From CAVPJW01 sp963705525 (GTDB lineage Bacteria > Acidobacteriota > Vicinamibacteria > Vicinamibacterales > CAVPJW01), in NCBI GenBank assembly GCA_963705525.1, contig CAVPJW010000002.1, positions 992,001 to 1,056,000 on the forward strand: a DNA stretch of 64,000 bases, given 5' to 3'. A program made the translations under genes and the position numbers. Under the pieces are notes generated by a model. That model was not told the origin of the DNA. It saw only the letters and a list, made by a program, of their open reading frames with translations, and did no database searches. Positions within the stretch are counted from its first letter, which is position 1. Every line of letters begins with the position of its first letter. This document shows, piece by piece, positions 25,974-34,915 of this stretch.

Positions 25974-27032
25974 ATGAAGGCAATGCTCCTGGCCGGAGGA
26001 AAGGGAACGCGGCTGCGGCCGCTCACCCTTCATACCCCCAAGCCCATCGTCCCTATCTTTCAGAAGCCGTTTCTCCAGTATCAAATCGACCTGCTCAAAC
26101 GGGTTCCCGAGATCGACGAGATCATTCTCAGCCTGAATTACCAGCCTCGTCGCATCGAGGAAATGTTCGGCGACGGATCCGACCTGGGTATCAAGATCCG
26201 ATACGTCGTCGAGCCTGCCCCTCTCGGCACGGCCGGGGCGATCAAGTACGCGGGCGACACACTCGAAGAGTCCGTGGTGGTCTTCAATGGCGACGTTCTG
26301 ACCGAGATCGACCTGGCGTCCGTTCTGAAGCTGCATAGAGAACGTCGCGCGCTTGCCACCATCGTCCTGACTCCTGTCGAAAACCCCTCCGCCTACGGCC
26401 TTGTCGAGACGGATGCCGGCGGCGCCGTCACGCGCTTCCTGGAGAAGCCCAGCCCTGATGAAATCACCTGCGACACAATCAACGCAGGCATCTACATTCT
26501 CGAGCCCTCGACGTTCGACCGGATTCCGAGGGATACCGCCTGGTCGATCGAACGGAGCTTTTTCCCCTCGCTCATTGAACGCCGCGAAACGTTCGTCGCG
26601 TCGATCTACCGAGGATACTGGATCGACATCGGCACTCCTGAGAAATACATGCAGGTCCACACGGACATCATGGACGGCCGTTTCTCGGCGGCCCCTTTTC
26701 TGGAGACGGACGGCAACCGCACCTGGATCGCGCCGTCGGCCCGAATCGAGGATGGTGCGATCATTGAAGGCCCGTGCTTTGTCGATGAATCAACGGTCGT
26801 GCGCGCCGGCGCGCGACTCTTGCCCTATGCCGTACTCGGCCGTGACTGTCAGGTTGCGGAGCACGCGGTCATCGAACGCTCTATCGTTTGGGCCAACTCG
26901 CGAATTGGCCGCGAGGCCACGATCAAAGGCGCGATCATCGGCCGCCAGTGTCATGTTGGACGCAGCGCCGTCGTGGGGGCAGGGGCCATCCTGGGTGACA
27001 AGTCGGTGGTCACGGACTACAGTCGGATCTGA
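25974..27032 (+). CDS. Sugar-phosphate nucleotidyltransferase (mannose-1-phosphate guanylyltransferase-like)
   Basis: The 352-residue protein has the nucleotidyltransferase core in residues 1-235: MLLAGGKGTRLRPLTLHTPKP, FNGDVLTEIDL and the metal-site region GYWIDIGTPEKYMQVH. A left-handed beta-helix of hexapeptide repeats follows from about residue 255 (IAPSARIEDGAIIEGPCFVD). The family joins NTP and sugar-1-phosphate to an NDP-sugar. The downstream phosphomannomutase makes GDP-mannose the likeliest product. The intergenic gap is only 19 bases. Confidence 0.87.
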   Translation: MKAMLLAGGKGTRLRPLTLHTPKPIVPIFQKPFLQYQIDLLKRVPEIDEIILSLNYQPRRIEEMFGDGSDLGIKIRYVVEPAPLGTAGAIKYAGDTLEESVVVFNGDVLTEIDLASVLKLHRERRALATIVLTPVENPSAYGLVETDAGGAVTRFLEKPSPDEITCDTINAGIYILEPSTFDRIPRDTAWSIERSFFPSLIERRETFVASIYRGYWIDIGTPEKYMQVHTDIMDGRFSAAPFLETDGNRTWIAPSARIEDGAIIEGPCFVDESTVVRAGARLLPYAVLGRDCQVAEHAVIERSIVWANSRIGREATIKGAIIGRQCHVGRSAVVGAGAILGDKSVVTDYSRI

Positions 27033-27051
27033 CGCGCGAAAAGGCAGGTCG

Positions 27052-28431
27052 ATGCACGGAGCCCAACCCGTGAGCATTAACCCCGCGATCTTCAAGGCCT
27101 ACGACGTCCGGGGGCTATATCCAGGCGAGCTCAACGAGCGGGTATTCTTCGAGCTCGGCCGCGCGTTCGTCGCCTATCTCAAGGCGGCACGCATCGCCGT
27201 CGGCCGCGACATGCGGCTATCGTCCCCTTCTCTCGCGGAGCAGTTCATCAAAGGCGCGAGGGCCCAGGGAGCCGCCGTCGTGGACTACGGCTTGATCGGC
27301 ACCGACATGCTGTATTTCGCGGTGGCGCGCGATGGCCACGACGGAGGAGCGCAGATCACCGCGTCCCACAATCCCAAGGATTACAACGGCGCCAAGATGG
27401 TGAGCCGCGAGGCGTTTCCGCTGAGCGGCGATCATGGGCTGGGTGAGATGCGCGACATGCTGATGGCCGGGACACTCCCCGACCGGCCGGCCGGTCAGCC
27501 CGAAGGCTCGCTCCAGCATCAGGACGTTCTCAAGGAGTACCTCGTCCATGTGTTGTCGTTCATCGATCCGGCGGCCATCGAGCCGTTCAACGTCGTCCTC
27601 GATGCCGGAAACGGCATTGGTGGGCTCGTGGCGCCGCCTCTCTTCGACCGCCTCCCCTGTCGGACCACGCGACAGTGCTTTGAGGTCGACGGCACATTTC
27701 CCAATCACGAAGCCAACCCGTTGATTGAAGAGAACCGGCGCGATCTCATCGAAAGTGTTCTGAGAGAGCGCGCTGACATCGGGATCGCATGGGACGGCGA
27801 CGCCGATCGCTGCTTCTTCGTAGACGGCGCAGGCGACTTCGTGCCGGGCGACTTCGTCACGGCGTTGCTCGCCGAGGCTTTTCTGCTCAAGTCACCAGGC
27901 GCCACCATCGTGTACGACGTGCGTGCCAGCCACGCCGTGAAGGATGTCGTCGCGAAGTACGGCGGCCGTGCCCTCCGAAACAGAGTCGGCCACGCATTCT
28001 TCAAGAGGCGGATGCGTGAGGAGAATGCGGTATTCGGCGGCGAAGTCACCGGCCACTACTATTTCCGCGAGAATTTCTATGCGGACAACGGCTTCATCCC
28101 CGCGCTGCTGATTCTCGAGTTGATGTCGAAAAAGAAACAGTCGCTTCGCGAGCTTCTGGCCCCGCTGAATGCAAAATACTTCATCTCCGGAGAAATCAAC
28201 ACGAAGGTCTCCAGCATGGCCGTCGTGGAAACCAGGCTCAAGGCTCTGGCATCGCGATATTCCGATGCTCAGATCGACTGGCTCGACGGCGTCTCGATTG
28301 ACTATCCCGACTGGCACTTCAACGTTCGACCATCCAATACGGAGCCTCTGCTGCGCCTGAACCTCGAGGCGAACACCCAGTCGCAAATGATTGAAAAACG
28401 AGACGAGATTCTCCAGATCATCCGCAGCTAG
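27052..28431 (+). CDS. manB: Phosphomannomutase/phosphoglucomutase
   Basis: This 459-residue alpha-D-phosphohexomutase has the phosphoserine loop GGAQITASHNPKDYNG, the metal loop WDGDADRCFF, the sugar-binding GGEVTGHYYFRE and the phosphate-binding RPSNTEPLLRLNLEA. It converts mannose-6-phosphate to mannose-1-phosphate (or the glucose pair), feeding the nucleotidyltransferase just upstream. ATG 27052 was chosen because the protein then begins close to the conserved FKAYDVRGLYPGEL. Confidence 0.92.
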   Translation: MHGAQPVSINPAIFKAYDVRGLYPGELNERVFFELGRAFVAYLKAARIAVGRDMRLSSPSLAEQFIKGARAQGAAVVDYGLIGTDMLYFAVARDGHDGGAQITASHNPKDYNGAKMVSREAFPLSGDHGLGEMRDMLMAGTLPDRPAGQPEGSLQHQDVLKEYLVHVLSFIDPAAIEPFNVVLDAGNGIGGLVAPPLFDRLPCRTTRQCFEVDGTFPNHEANPLIEENRRDLIESVLRERADIGIAWDGDADRCFFVDGAGDFVPGDFVTALLAEAFLLKSPGATIVYDVRASHAVKDVVAKYGGRALRNRVGHAFFKRRMREENAVFGGEVTGHYYFRENFYADNGFIPALLILELMSKKKQSLRELLAPLNAKYFISGEINTKVSSMAVVETRLKALASRYSDAQIDWLDGVSIDYPDWHFNVRPSNTEPLLRLNLEANTQSQMIEKRDEILQIIRS

Positions 28432-28448
28432 GCGACAAGGCGAGCGAG

Positions 28449-29624
28449 GTGAAGCAGGTGTCACAATCGAGCGTGTTGCTCGTGTCGCTGTGGGCGATGT
28501 TGCACTTGTCGGTCGCGCCGGCGGCGAGTGGACAGACCAGGCCGCGGGCCCGCGACCTCGGCGTGCCGTTCGCCGGGACGCCCGGCCCGCTCAACGCGAT
28601 CACGGATGTCGCGGGTGTTGAGGTCGGGCACGTCACGCTCATCTCGGGCAACGGAAAGCTCGACGTGGACAAGGGGCCGGTGCGCACAGGCGTCACCGCC
28701 GTGCTTCCGAAGGGGAAGAAGTGGGACCCGGTGTTCGCCGGGTGGTTCGCGGGCAACGGCTTCGGAGAAATGACCGGCACACCATGGGTCGTCGAAGGCG
28801 GCGTGCTCGGCGGCCCGGTGATGATCACGAACACCTATTCCGTCGGGGTGGTGCGCGACGCGGTGAATTCCTGGTTCGCCGACGTCCTGCACGTGGAGAT
28901 CCCGTGGCACCAGCCCGTCGTGGGCGAGACCTCCGACTCATTTCTGAACGACGCACTGGGTCAGCACGTGACGAAGGCGCATGCGTTCGAGGCGCTGAAC
29001 AGCGCGCGTTCCGGTCCGGTACCCGAGGGGAACGTCGGAGGCGGCACCGGGATGGTGGCGCACGGCTTCAAAGGAGGCATCGGGACTGCGAGCCGGCTCG
29101 TCGGCTTGTACACGCTAGGCGTTCTGGTGCAGGCCAACTATGGCAGCCGCGAGGCGCTCACCATCGCCGGAGTCCCTCTAGGGAAGGAGATCCGGACCCC
29201 CGAGCCTTCCCAAGGTAACGATGCCCCCGGCGACCGAGATGGCTCCATCATCGTCGTCGTTGCGACGGACGCGCCATTGCTACCGCATCAACTCGAACGC
29301 CTCGCACGAAGGGTTCCCATGGGCATCGCTCGGCTCGGCGGCACGGCGTCGAACGGATCGGGTGACATCTTCATCGCATTCTCAACCGCCAACCCTGGCG
29401 CCGCGGCCACGACAGGTGTCACGGCGCTGCAATGGCTGCCCAACGGTGATCTGAGTCCGTTTTTCACGGCAACGGTGGAAGCGACCGAGGAAGCGATCGT
29501 CAACGCGCTCGTGGCGGCCGAGACGATGACCGGAGTGAACGGAAACACCGTGTACGCGCTCCCGCACGATCAGCTGCGGGCTATCCTGCAGAAGTACAAT
29601 CGCCTGACGATGCCCTCCCGGTAG
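28449..29624 (+). CDS. Secreted P1-family (DmpA-like) peptidase
   Basis: The 391-residue protein starts with a signal peptide (LLVSLWAMLHLSVAPAASG) and an N-terminal-nucleophile P1 peptidase domain. ITDVAGVEVGHVTL, GNVGGGTGMVAHGFKGGIG and the processing site DGSIIVVVATDAPLL are present; in DmpA the chain is cut between that Gly and Ser, freeing the nucleophilic Ser. The family trims N-terminal or D-amino acids from small peptides. It converges with the M42 peptidase gene. Confidence 0.9.
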   Translation: MKQVSQSSVLLVSLWAMLHLSVAPAASGQTRPRARDLGVPFAGTPGPLNAITDVAGVEVGHVTLISGNGKLDVDKGPVRTGVTAVLPKGKKWDPVFAGWFAGNGFGEMTGTPWVVEGGVLGGPVMITNTYSVGVVRDAVNSWFADVLHVEIPWHQPVVGETSDSFLNDALGQHVTKAHAFEALNSARSGPVPEGNVGGGTGMVAHGFKGGIGTASRLVGLYTLGVLVQANYGSREALTIAGVPLGKEIRTPEPSQGNDAPGDRDGSIIVVVATDAPLLPHQLERLARRVPMGIARLGGTASNGSGDIFIAFSTANPGAAATTGVTALQWLPNGDLSPFFTATVEATEEAIVNALVAAETMTGVNGNTVYALPHDQLRAILQKYNRLTMPSR

Positions 29625-29699
29625 CCCGCACTGGATCGTCCTGGCCTGCGATCGGGCCTGCGCGGTTTGGCCGTCGCCGTCTCACGATGCGGGCCCGCG

Positions 29700-30878
29700 T
29701 CAAAACTCTCTGATAACCTTCACTTCGGCCGCAGACAGCTTTTCGATCATCGTCCTCACGAGCGTCACCGTCGCATCGTAGTCGGCGCGATCGATCACGC
29801 CCGACTGGCTGTGCCCGTACCGCGTTGGTACGCCGAGGTTCACAGCTGGCACACCAGTGCCGGATTTCTGCACCTGCGCCGCGTCCTCTCCGTAGCCCGA
29901 GACTGCTGTGAACTGGATCGGAATGCTGTTGTCCTTGGCGAGCTTCACGATCCAATCGACGTACTTCTGGTTCGGGATCATGCTGCCGTCGAACACGAAT
30001 ACGGTCGCGCCCTTACCCAGCGCTTCCTGCGAGAGATGCTGGGCCGTGCGCAGCGGGAAGTCGCTCGCAATGCCGATCTCCAGGTTGATGACGATGTCCG
30101 CATTCGCGGTGTTCTGCACGACCGACGCCCCGCGGAGACCGATCTCCTCCTGCACCGTGGCCGCCACTTGCAGCGTGTTCGGATGGGCCTTGAGCCCCTT
30201 CAGCACGTCCGTAATGACGGCGAGACCGACTCGGTCGTCCCACGCCTTCGCGATGTACCGCCCGCTGCCCTCGTTCAGCACCTCGAATTTCGTCCGGTAG
30301 GTGATGCCCTGACCCGGCCGCACGCCGAACTTGCTCATGGCCTCGTCACGGCTCTTCGCGCCGATGTCGATGAACATGTCGGCCAGCGCCACCATCTGGT
30401 TGCGCTCTTCCGCCGGCACGATGTGCCCAGACTTCATTCCCGTGTAGCCCACCACCGGCCCTTTCGGCGTTGCGATCGTCATGCGCTGGGTCAGCACGCT
30501 CTGATCGATGTAGCCGCCGAGCGGCGTGAAATACACGTATCCGTTGTCGTCGATGTAACGCACGATGAAGCCGACTTCATCCATGTGCGCCATCAGCAGT
30601 ACGCGCGGTCCCTCGCTCTGGCCGACATGCGTCCCCAGCACATTGCCAAGGCCGTCGACGTGGAGATTGCCCAGCAGGCTCTTCCACTCGCGCATCACGA
30701 TGGTCCGCACCGGACCCTCGAACCCCGGCGCGCCGTCTGCGTCGGTGAGTTCGGCGAGCAGCTTGACCGTCGCGTCCTGCTGCGCCCGCGCGCGCGCGCC
30801 GGCCCAATGGGCGGCGGTGATGAATATCGCGGTCGCGACTATCCACCTGCACTGGTGCATCGCGCACTTCGTGAGCAT
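29700..30878 (-). CDS. Secreted M42-family aminopeptidase
   Basis: About 392 residues with an N-terminal signal segment (IVATAIFITAAHWAGARARA). The M42 dinuclear metal site is visible: LLMAHMDEVGF (His), KAWDDRVGLAV (Asp), VQEEIGLRGA (Glu-Glu) and the C-terminal TRYGHSQSG (His). M42 enzymes (FrvX/glutamyl aminopeptidase) remove N-terminal residues from peptides. Cytoplasmic versions are common, so the signal peptide is notable. ATG 30878 is preceded by GGAGG five bases upstream. Confidence 0.9.
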   Translation of the reverse strand: MLTKCAMHQCRWIVATAIFITAAHWAGARARAQQDATVKLLAELTDADGAPGFEGPVRTIVMREWKSLLGNLHVDGLGNVLGTHVGQSEGPRVLLMAHMDEVGFIVRYIDDNGYVYFTPLGGYIDQSVLTQRMTIATPKGPVVGYTGMKSGHIVPAEERNQMVALADMFIDIGAKSRDEAMSKFGVRPGQGITYRTKFEVLNEGSGRYIAKAWDDRVGLAVITDVLKGLKAHPNTLQVAATVQEEIGLRGASVVQNTANADIVINLEIGIASDFPLRTAQHLSQEALGKGATVFVFDGSMIPNQKYVDWIVKLAKDNSIPIQFTAVSGYGEDAAQVQKSGTGVPAVNLGVPTRYGHSQSGVIDRADYDATVTLVRTMIEKLSAAEVKVIREF

Positions 30879-31229
30879 CCGGTCCTCCATTTCGGACATC
30901 GATCCGACACCAAACCGTTGTTCCAACATCCCACACGCGTCCACGGCCAAGCCTCGAGCGGCGACGCCTTGTGCGCGACCTACCCCGCCGCTTCGAGATC
31001 GTTTCACGCGAATCGCGATCCGATGTTGTATCGTGAACGCAGTGCGTCGATCGCGTCGCCGCACCGAATTCTTCGTGCTTGCAGCGGTTGCCGCGAATGG
31101 TTCAGGCCGGTCGCGGGCTTGCATAGTGAAAGCGGCGCGGCGAAGCGCGGCCGCTGCATGCCATGGTTGGGCTGCCATAACTCCAGCGCGAAAGCGCTGA
31201 GGTCTAAGAAGTGGTGCGTGGCGAAACGT
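30879..31229. other. Gene-free left border of the cassette array, with a diverged tRNA-Gly 5' region
   Basis: No gene is supported here. Positions about 31000-31128 align at roughly 80% identity (by eye) with the region upstream of tRNA-Gly at 46.37-46.51 kb. The match includes the shared CCGCGAAT and GCCGGTCGCGGGCTT blocks and ends inside the tRNA after GCATAGTG. A half attC follows, ending in GTTGGGC (31166-31172). Confidence 0.65.
31129..31172 (-). repeat. Partial attC site
   Basis: The stretch ends in a typical attC core, GTTGGGC, with GC-rich imperfect inverted repeats before it. The matching left core (RYYYAAC) is absent and the DNA runs directly into the tRNA-Gly-like remnant. It lies downstream of the minus-strand cassette genes at 31230-32247. 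Confidence 0.5.
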
Positions 31230-31898
31230 TCAGCGCAACCGCGCCACCAGCTCAATAGTGCCCGTCACGAAGAGCCAGCCTCCAACGAGACCAGCAACCC
31301 AGAGCATGGTTTCCCGCGCACCGCTTTCCAGTCGTAGCTTGAGCGCAGCATACGGCTCAGCCAGCCGCTTCTGCAACACAAGATGACCGACGAGCAGGGC
31401 AACCGGCGGCAGGACGAAAATCACGTTGTATACCACGAGCAGCAGCGCCCATGCGCGCATCGCGAGCTCCGCCTCAGAGATCAGGGCGATCGCCGCAAAG
31501 TACGGAATGGCTGTGGGTAGTTCCATACCCGTGACGCTGACGCCCAGCATCACGAGTGCCGCATACGTGCTCGCGGACGAATGCGCGGCGACGCGCGATG
31601 ACGGGCGATTCGTGGAGGCGGTCAGGCTGTAGGCTAGCAGCGCCAGCCCGACGAGACTCTGGGCGATGAGGCCGGGCCGGCTGCGAAGAACACCGCCCAA
31701 AGATGGCAGGAGCACTCCAATTCCCAGCACCATCGATATCCCAAGCAGCAAGTAGGTGATGAAGATCGCACCGACGTACACGACGACCTGGACGAGCGCC
31801 CGCGACCTTGCGGTCGAGAGGAGATAGAGCGTGACGACGATCGCCGACGGGTTGATGCTGTCGATCACGGCCAGGAAGAGAACCCCCGCGATAGTCAT
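31230..31898 (-). CDS. GAP/Sap-like polytopic membrane protein (cassette gene)
   Basis: The 222-residue protein has about six hydrophobic helices. It starts FLAVIDSINPSAIVVTLYLL, the D-S-I-N-P motif typical of the LysE/GAP (sulfolipid-addressing) superfamily. Similar proteins export small molecules or help lipid export; the substrate here is unknown. It is the first gene at the left end of the integron-like array, and probably shares one cassette with the small ORF at 31960 since no attC separates them. Confidence 0.7.
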   Translation of the reverse strand: MTIAGVLFLAVIDSINPSAIVVTLYLLSTARSRALVQVVVYVGAIFITYLLLGISMVLGIGVLLPSLGGVLRSRPGLIAQSLVGLALLAYSLTASTNRPSSRVAAHSSASTYAALVMLGVSVTGMELPTAIPYFAAIALISEAELAMRAWALLLVVYNVIFVLPPVALLVGHLVLQKRLAEPYAALKLRLESGARETMLWVAGLVGGWLFVTGTIELVARLR

Positions 31899-31959
31899 AG
31901 TTCGGACAGGACCTCAATACCCTTACGCCGGTACACATCCCGAGCCTGCGAAAGCTGCG

Positions 31960-32247
31960 TCAATCGTCGGAACACGCCACGAGAGGCCCTGTTCTGAACT
32001 GCTGGCAGGTCCACGATCGGACCCATCCCAGACACAGCGTCCGCCGAGGGCCGTCAGCCGCCGTCTGATCGTAAAGCTGCCATTCCAATCCACGACAATC
32101 GCAAGTGCGGTAGGCGCCGGCCATGGCTCCGCCGTCGGCACAGATCCGAATCGTTGCCAGCCCCAAGCCGACAATCAGAAGAACAACTATCACGACTGTT
32201 CGAACGCGACGTCTCACTCCGACCTTCTTCGAGGGACTAATCTTCAC
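31960..32247 (-). CDS. Small hypothetical membrane or exported protein (cassette gene)
   Basis: A 95-residue ORF has a basic N-terminus followed by one hydrophobic segment (VVIVVLLIVGLGLATI), then a Cys- and Trp-containing hydrophilic part. I recognise no family. It lies between an attC at 32255-32345 and the GAP-like gene at 31230-31898, so it is probably a genuine cassette passenger, but coding is supported only by frame and context. Confidence 0.4.
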   Translation of the reverse strand: MKISPSKKVGVRRRVRTVVIVVLLIVGLGLATIRICADGGAMAGAYRTCDCRGLEWQLYDQTAADGPRRTLCLGWVRSWTCQQFRTGPLVACSDD

Positions 32248-32254
32248 TCCGGAG

Positions 32255-32345
32255 GCCTAACGACCGGCGCGTAAGGCGCGGCGGCTCGGATTGTGCCACA
32301 GGGGTCTGGCGGCGTCGGCTTCACGCGCTGGCCAGACCGCAACGA
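32255..32345 (-). repeat. attC site with degenerate right core
   Basis: GCCTAAC (32255-32261) opens the site. The following GACCGGCGCGT is mirrored by ACGCGCTGGCC near 32321-32333. The right-hand core has decayed (GCAACGAC), so the site may be inactive. Confidence 0.55.
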
Positions 32346-32831
32346 CTAGTTCACGCGGATCAACTCACGCCGCAAGTACTGCTGTTCCTGGCGGATCTCG
32401 ATGATCAACCGATTCCCCTCGATCCGAAATGGCCGCACTTGATCGGTCCCCGTATAGTCCGGCCTCAAACTGCCCTCAACGTGATGCGTCACAGTGCCGT
32501 TCGCGGCGTCCACTGTGTATGTGCCGAAGTAGGCTACGTACGCGAGGAAGGCGTCGCGGTACGAGGCGCCGTCGCCTGTGCCCTCGCGCATTCCAGGAAA
32601 GGTCTTCAGCGCTGGCGTGCGCATGATGTGCACCGACAGGTGGCCCGTGGCGTCGTACACGAAGTAACCGACCGGATTCTCACCGTATGGATAGGTGATG
32701 GTCCCGTCCGCTCCCCGGTCTTCATACTTCACGACCCTCCACGTTCCGACGATCGACGTGGGGGATTGGCCCACAAGTGCACCGACTCCTAAAGTGGATG
32801 CGATGAGGACAGCGATCAGCAATCGGTGCAC
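32346..32831 (-). CDS. Exported lipocalin-like domain protein (cassette gene)
   Basis: The 161-residue protein has a signal peptide (LLIAVLIASTLGVGALVG). The mature part begins SIVGTWRVVKYEDRG and includes YGENPVGYFVYDATGHLSVHI, features of the lipocalin-like family also found in many integron cassettes. It probably binds a small hydrophobic ligand; function is not established. It is flanked by attC sites on both sides. Confidence 0.7.
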   Translation of the reverse strand: MHRLLIAVLIASTLGVGALVGQSPTSIVGTWRVVKYEDRGADGTITYPYGENPVGYFVYDATGHLSVHIMRTPALKTFPGMREGTGDGASYRDAFLAYVAYFGTYTVDAANGTVTHHVEGSLRPDYTGTDQVRPFRIEGNRLIIEIRQEQQYLRRELIRVN

Positions 32832-32846
32832 ACTTGCTCCTTGTCT

Positions 32847-32916
32847 GTCTGACGTCAGGCATCAGCCGCGGCGCTCAGGCACATGTTGCGCCGTCGGCTG
32901 CAAGCGCAGCTTAGGC
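32847..32916 (-). repeat. attC site
   Basis: A 70-bp imperfect palindrome between GTCTGAC and CTTAGGC. It has the recurrent central halves ATCAGCCGCGGCG and CGCCGTCGGCTGCAAGCG seen in other sites of this array. Both core boxes carry one mismatch to RYYYAAC and GTTRRRY. Confidence 0.65.
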
Positions 32917-32948
32917 TGCGATCTTCGAGTTCGGTCACACGCGCCTGA

Positions 32949-33629
32949 CTACTCGGGCTTGACCTGCGCGGGAAACGGCCCGCCGGGCCGCAACAGCATG
33001 ACCGCCAGCACCACGACCCAGAGCAGCCAGACGCCAATGTTGACCCGCTCCCAAACACCCATCCACGGCGTGGGCAGGCCAGCATCGATCTTGGGAGCAT
33101 CGAGCGACGTCAGGGCGCCAGCCGCAAGGAGGATCACCATGGTTGCGATCGAATAGAGCCGGAATCGCCTGTCGAATGCTGCCGCGCCGATGGCCATCGC
33201 GAGCAGCGTGAGGACGCCGTTCACTGCCGTCCAGACGAGGTGCAGCGTGTCGGTCAGCGTTCCCCCACCCGCGGCCAGGACCTCACGCTGGTGCATCGGC
33301 GGCCAGAAAAGACCGGCGATCGCGGCGACGATGATCACCGCTCCCGTCATGCGCAGAGCGCAGTTTGACCTCGCCGACAACCAGACGCCAGAGCCGAAGG
33401 CGCCATACAGCACGGTCCAGACAACCCCCAGCGACACCCAGAGCGATCGCGTCGGAGTGTCGATCGCGGACAGCTCGCTGACGCTCTGCGAGGCAGAGCT
33501 GTAGCCCTCCCAGAACATCGGGACGATGACAAGCATCGCGGTATAGAGCAGCGCTGAAACGATGCCGCAGGCGAGCAGCGACGTCGGCTGCAAGCGATGG
33601 AATGGACTCCTCCTGCTGTGCGGCATCAT
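32949..33629 (-). CDS. DUF998-like membrane protein, 5' end fused to insertion-sequence end (cassette gene)
   Basis: About 226 residues include several membrane helices. The segments LLACGIVSALLYTAMLVIVP and SELSAIDTPTRSLWVSLGV are typical of DUF998 integral membrane proteins. The recognisable protein begins near 33585, right beside attC-like sequence and the left end of an IS1111-type element. The only upstream ATG (33629) lies inside that element. The original start was probably lost when the element or an adjacent deletion arose, so expression is uncertain. Confidence 0.6.
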   Translation of the reverse strand: MMPHSRRSPFHRLQPTSLLACGIVSALLYTAMLVIVPMFWEGYSSASQSVSELSAIDTPTRSLWVSLGVVWTVLYGAFGSGVWLSARSNCALRMTGAVIIVAAIAGLFWPPMHQREVLAAGGGTLTDTLHLVWTAVNGVLTLLAMAIGAAAFDRRFRLYSIATMVILLAAGALTSLDAPKIDAGLPTPWMGVWERVNIGVWLLWVVVLAVMLLRPGGPFPAQVKPE

Positions 33630-33680
33630 TGTGCCAACGGTGAATCGGCCTCGTTGAGGCCAAGGCAAGGAGGAGTCCGC

Positions 33681-34709
33681 ATGGAGCATACGACCATCGC
33701 CGTCGATCTCGCAAAGTCGGTGTTTCAGGTTGCCGTGTCGCATCAGCCTGGCCACGTCGATGAAGAACGGCGGCTCTCGCGCGATCGGTTCCTCGCATTC
33801 TTCGCACAACGACCGCCGGCGACGGTTCTTTTGGAGGCATGCGGGTCCGCCCACTATTGGGCCCGACAGTTCCAACCCCTCGGGCACGCGGTGCGGCTGC
33901 TCGCACCGCACGATGTGCGACCGTACGTGCGGCGCAACAAGACGGACCGCACCGACGCGAAAGGGCTCCTCGAAGCCAATCGGAACGAGGAGATTCATCC
34001 CGTGCCTGTCAAGACCGTCGCGCAGCAGGCCATCGCCTCATTGCATTGCCTGCGTTCCACGTGGCTCGCGACCCGAACGGCGCGGCTCAACACGATTCGC
34101 GGCCTGCTGCGGGAATTCGGCATCTTCATTCCTGTCGGGGCGCACCACGTCGTGCCAGTCATCCGTACCCTGCTGGCCGAACCGACCACCGTGCCGATGC
34201 TCCTGCACACGACGCTCGCGGCGGCGTGTGACGAGATTGACGGGCTCGAGGCGAACATGCGCGCGGTCGAGCGGCAGCTCACAGCGCTCGCGGCCGACAT
34301 GGCGGATGTGACGCTCTTACAAACCATACCGGGCGTGGGCCTGATTACCGCCACGGCGCTGGTCGCGCTGGTGACCGACATTCGACGGTTTCCTTCAGGT
34401 CGGCATTTCGCGAGCTTCTTGGGACTGACGCCCCAAGAAGATTCCACCGCGTTACGCCGACGGCTCGGGGCCATCAGCAAGCAAGGCGACGTCTATTTGC
34501 GCATGCTCGTGACCCACGGCGCCCGATCACTACTGTGGCACGCGAAGACGGCGGCACACCCGACGGCGCTGCAATGCTGGGCGGTGCAGGCCGAGCGGCG
34601 TCGCGGCCACCATGTCGCGGCTATCGCCGTCGCCAATAAACTTGCCCGGATCGTGTGGGCCGTGTGGACGCAGCAACGCCCGTTCGCGGCGGATCACCGA
34701 CCCAGGTAA
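33681..34709 (+). CDS. IS1111/IS110 family DEDD transposase
   Basis: The 342-residue protein has the RuvC-like DEDD domain: first Asp in AVDLAKSVFQVA, Glu in LLEACGSAHYW, and Asp residues in RRNKTDRTDAKGLLEANR. The C-terminal transposase_20 domain contains LLQTIPGVGLITATALVA and the Ser-containing FASFLGLTPQEDSTALRRRLG. ATG 33681 follows AAGGAGGAG. It appears intact, unlike its relative at 43 kb. With its guide RNA it would recombine the circular element into attC targets. Confidence 0.93.
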   Translation: MEHTTIAVDLAKSVFQVAVSHQPGHVDEERRLSRDRFLAFFAQRPPATVLLEACGSAHYWARQFQPLGHAVRLLAPHDVRPYVRRNKTDRTDAKGLLEANRNEEIHPVPVKTVAQQAIASLHCLRSTWLATRTARLNTIRGLLREFGIFIPVGAHHVVPVIRTLLAEPTTVPMLLHTTLAAACDEIDGLEANMRAVERQLTALAADMADVTLLQTIPGVGLITATALVALVTDIRRFPSGRHFASFLGLTPQEDSTALRRRLGAISKQGDVYLRMLVTHGARSLLWHAKTAAHPTALQCWAVQAERRRGHHVAAIAVANKLARIVWAVWTQQRPFAADHRPR

Positions 34710-34740
34710 TCGGGAATTCCGAAGATCGCTCACCCGGAGG

Positions 34741-34915
34741 ACTGCACCGAGCGCATCGCATCATGGCGCACCGGTCGGACCGGCGCGGGGCAACGCCGAT
34801 AACTCGGCTGGCCATCAAGGGCCGTGCAAGCGATTGGCTCCCCGCGCGCGGATTTCCATGATGGCCCGGAGCCAATACGGCTCCAACGGACGAGGCCGAA
34901 GATACGACTGCAGTC
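34741..34915 (+). ncRNA. Candidate bridge/seekRNA of the first IS1111-type element
   Basis: This lies downstream of the transposase, where IS1111-group elements encode their guide RNA. An outer pairing ATCATGG (34760-34766) with CCATGAT (34856-34862), an ACCGGTCGGACCGG hairpin, and the terminal segment near 34900 are all conserved in the second element (44.1-44.25 kb), while loops differ. The loop at 34825-34834 reads TGCAAGCGAT, identical to the element's left junction at 33589-33598. Confidence 0.72.

Noticed and set aside
29667..31337. Long plus-strand ORF of over 500 codons
   Set aside because: It is the complementary shadow of the M42 peptidase gene in GC-rich DNA. The minus-strand protein has clear family motifs.
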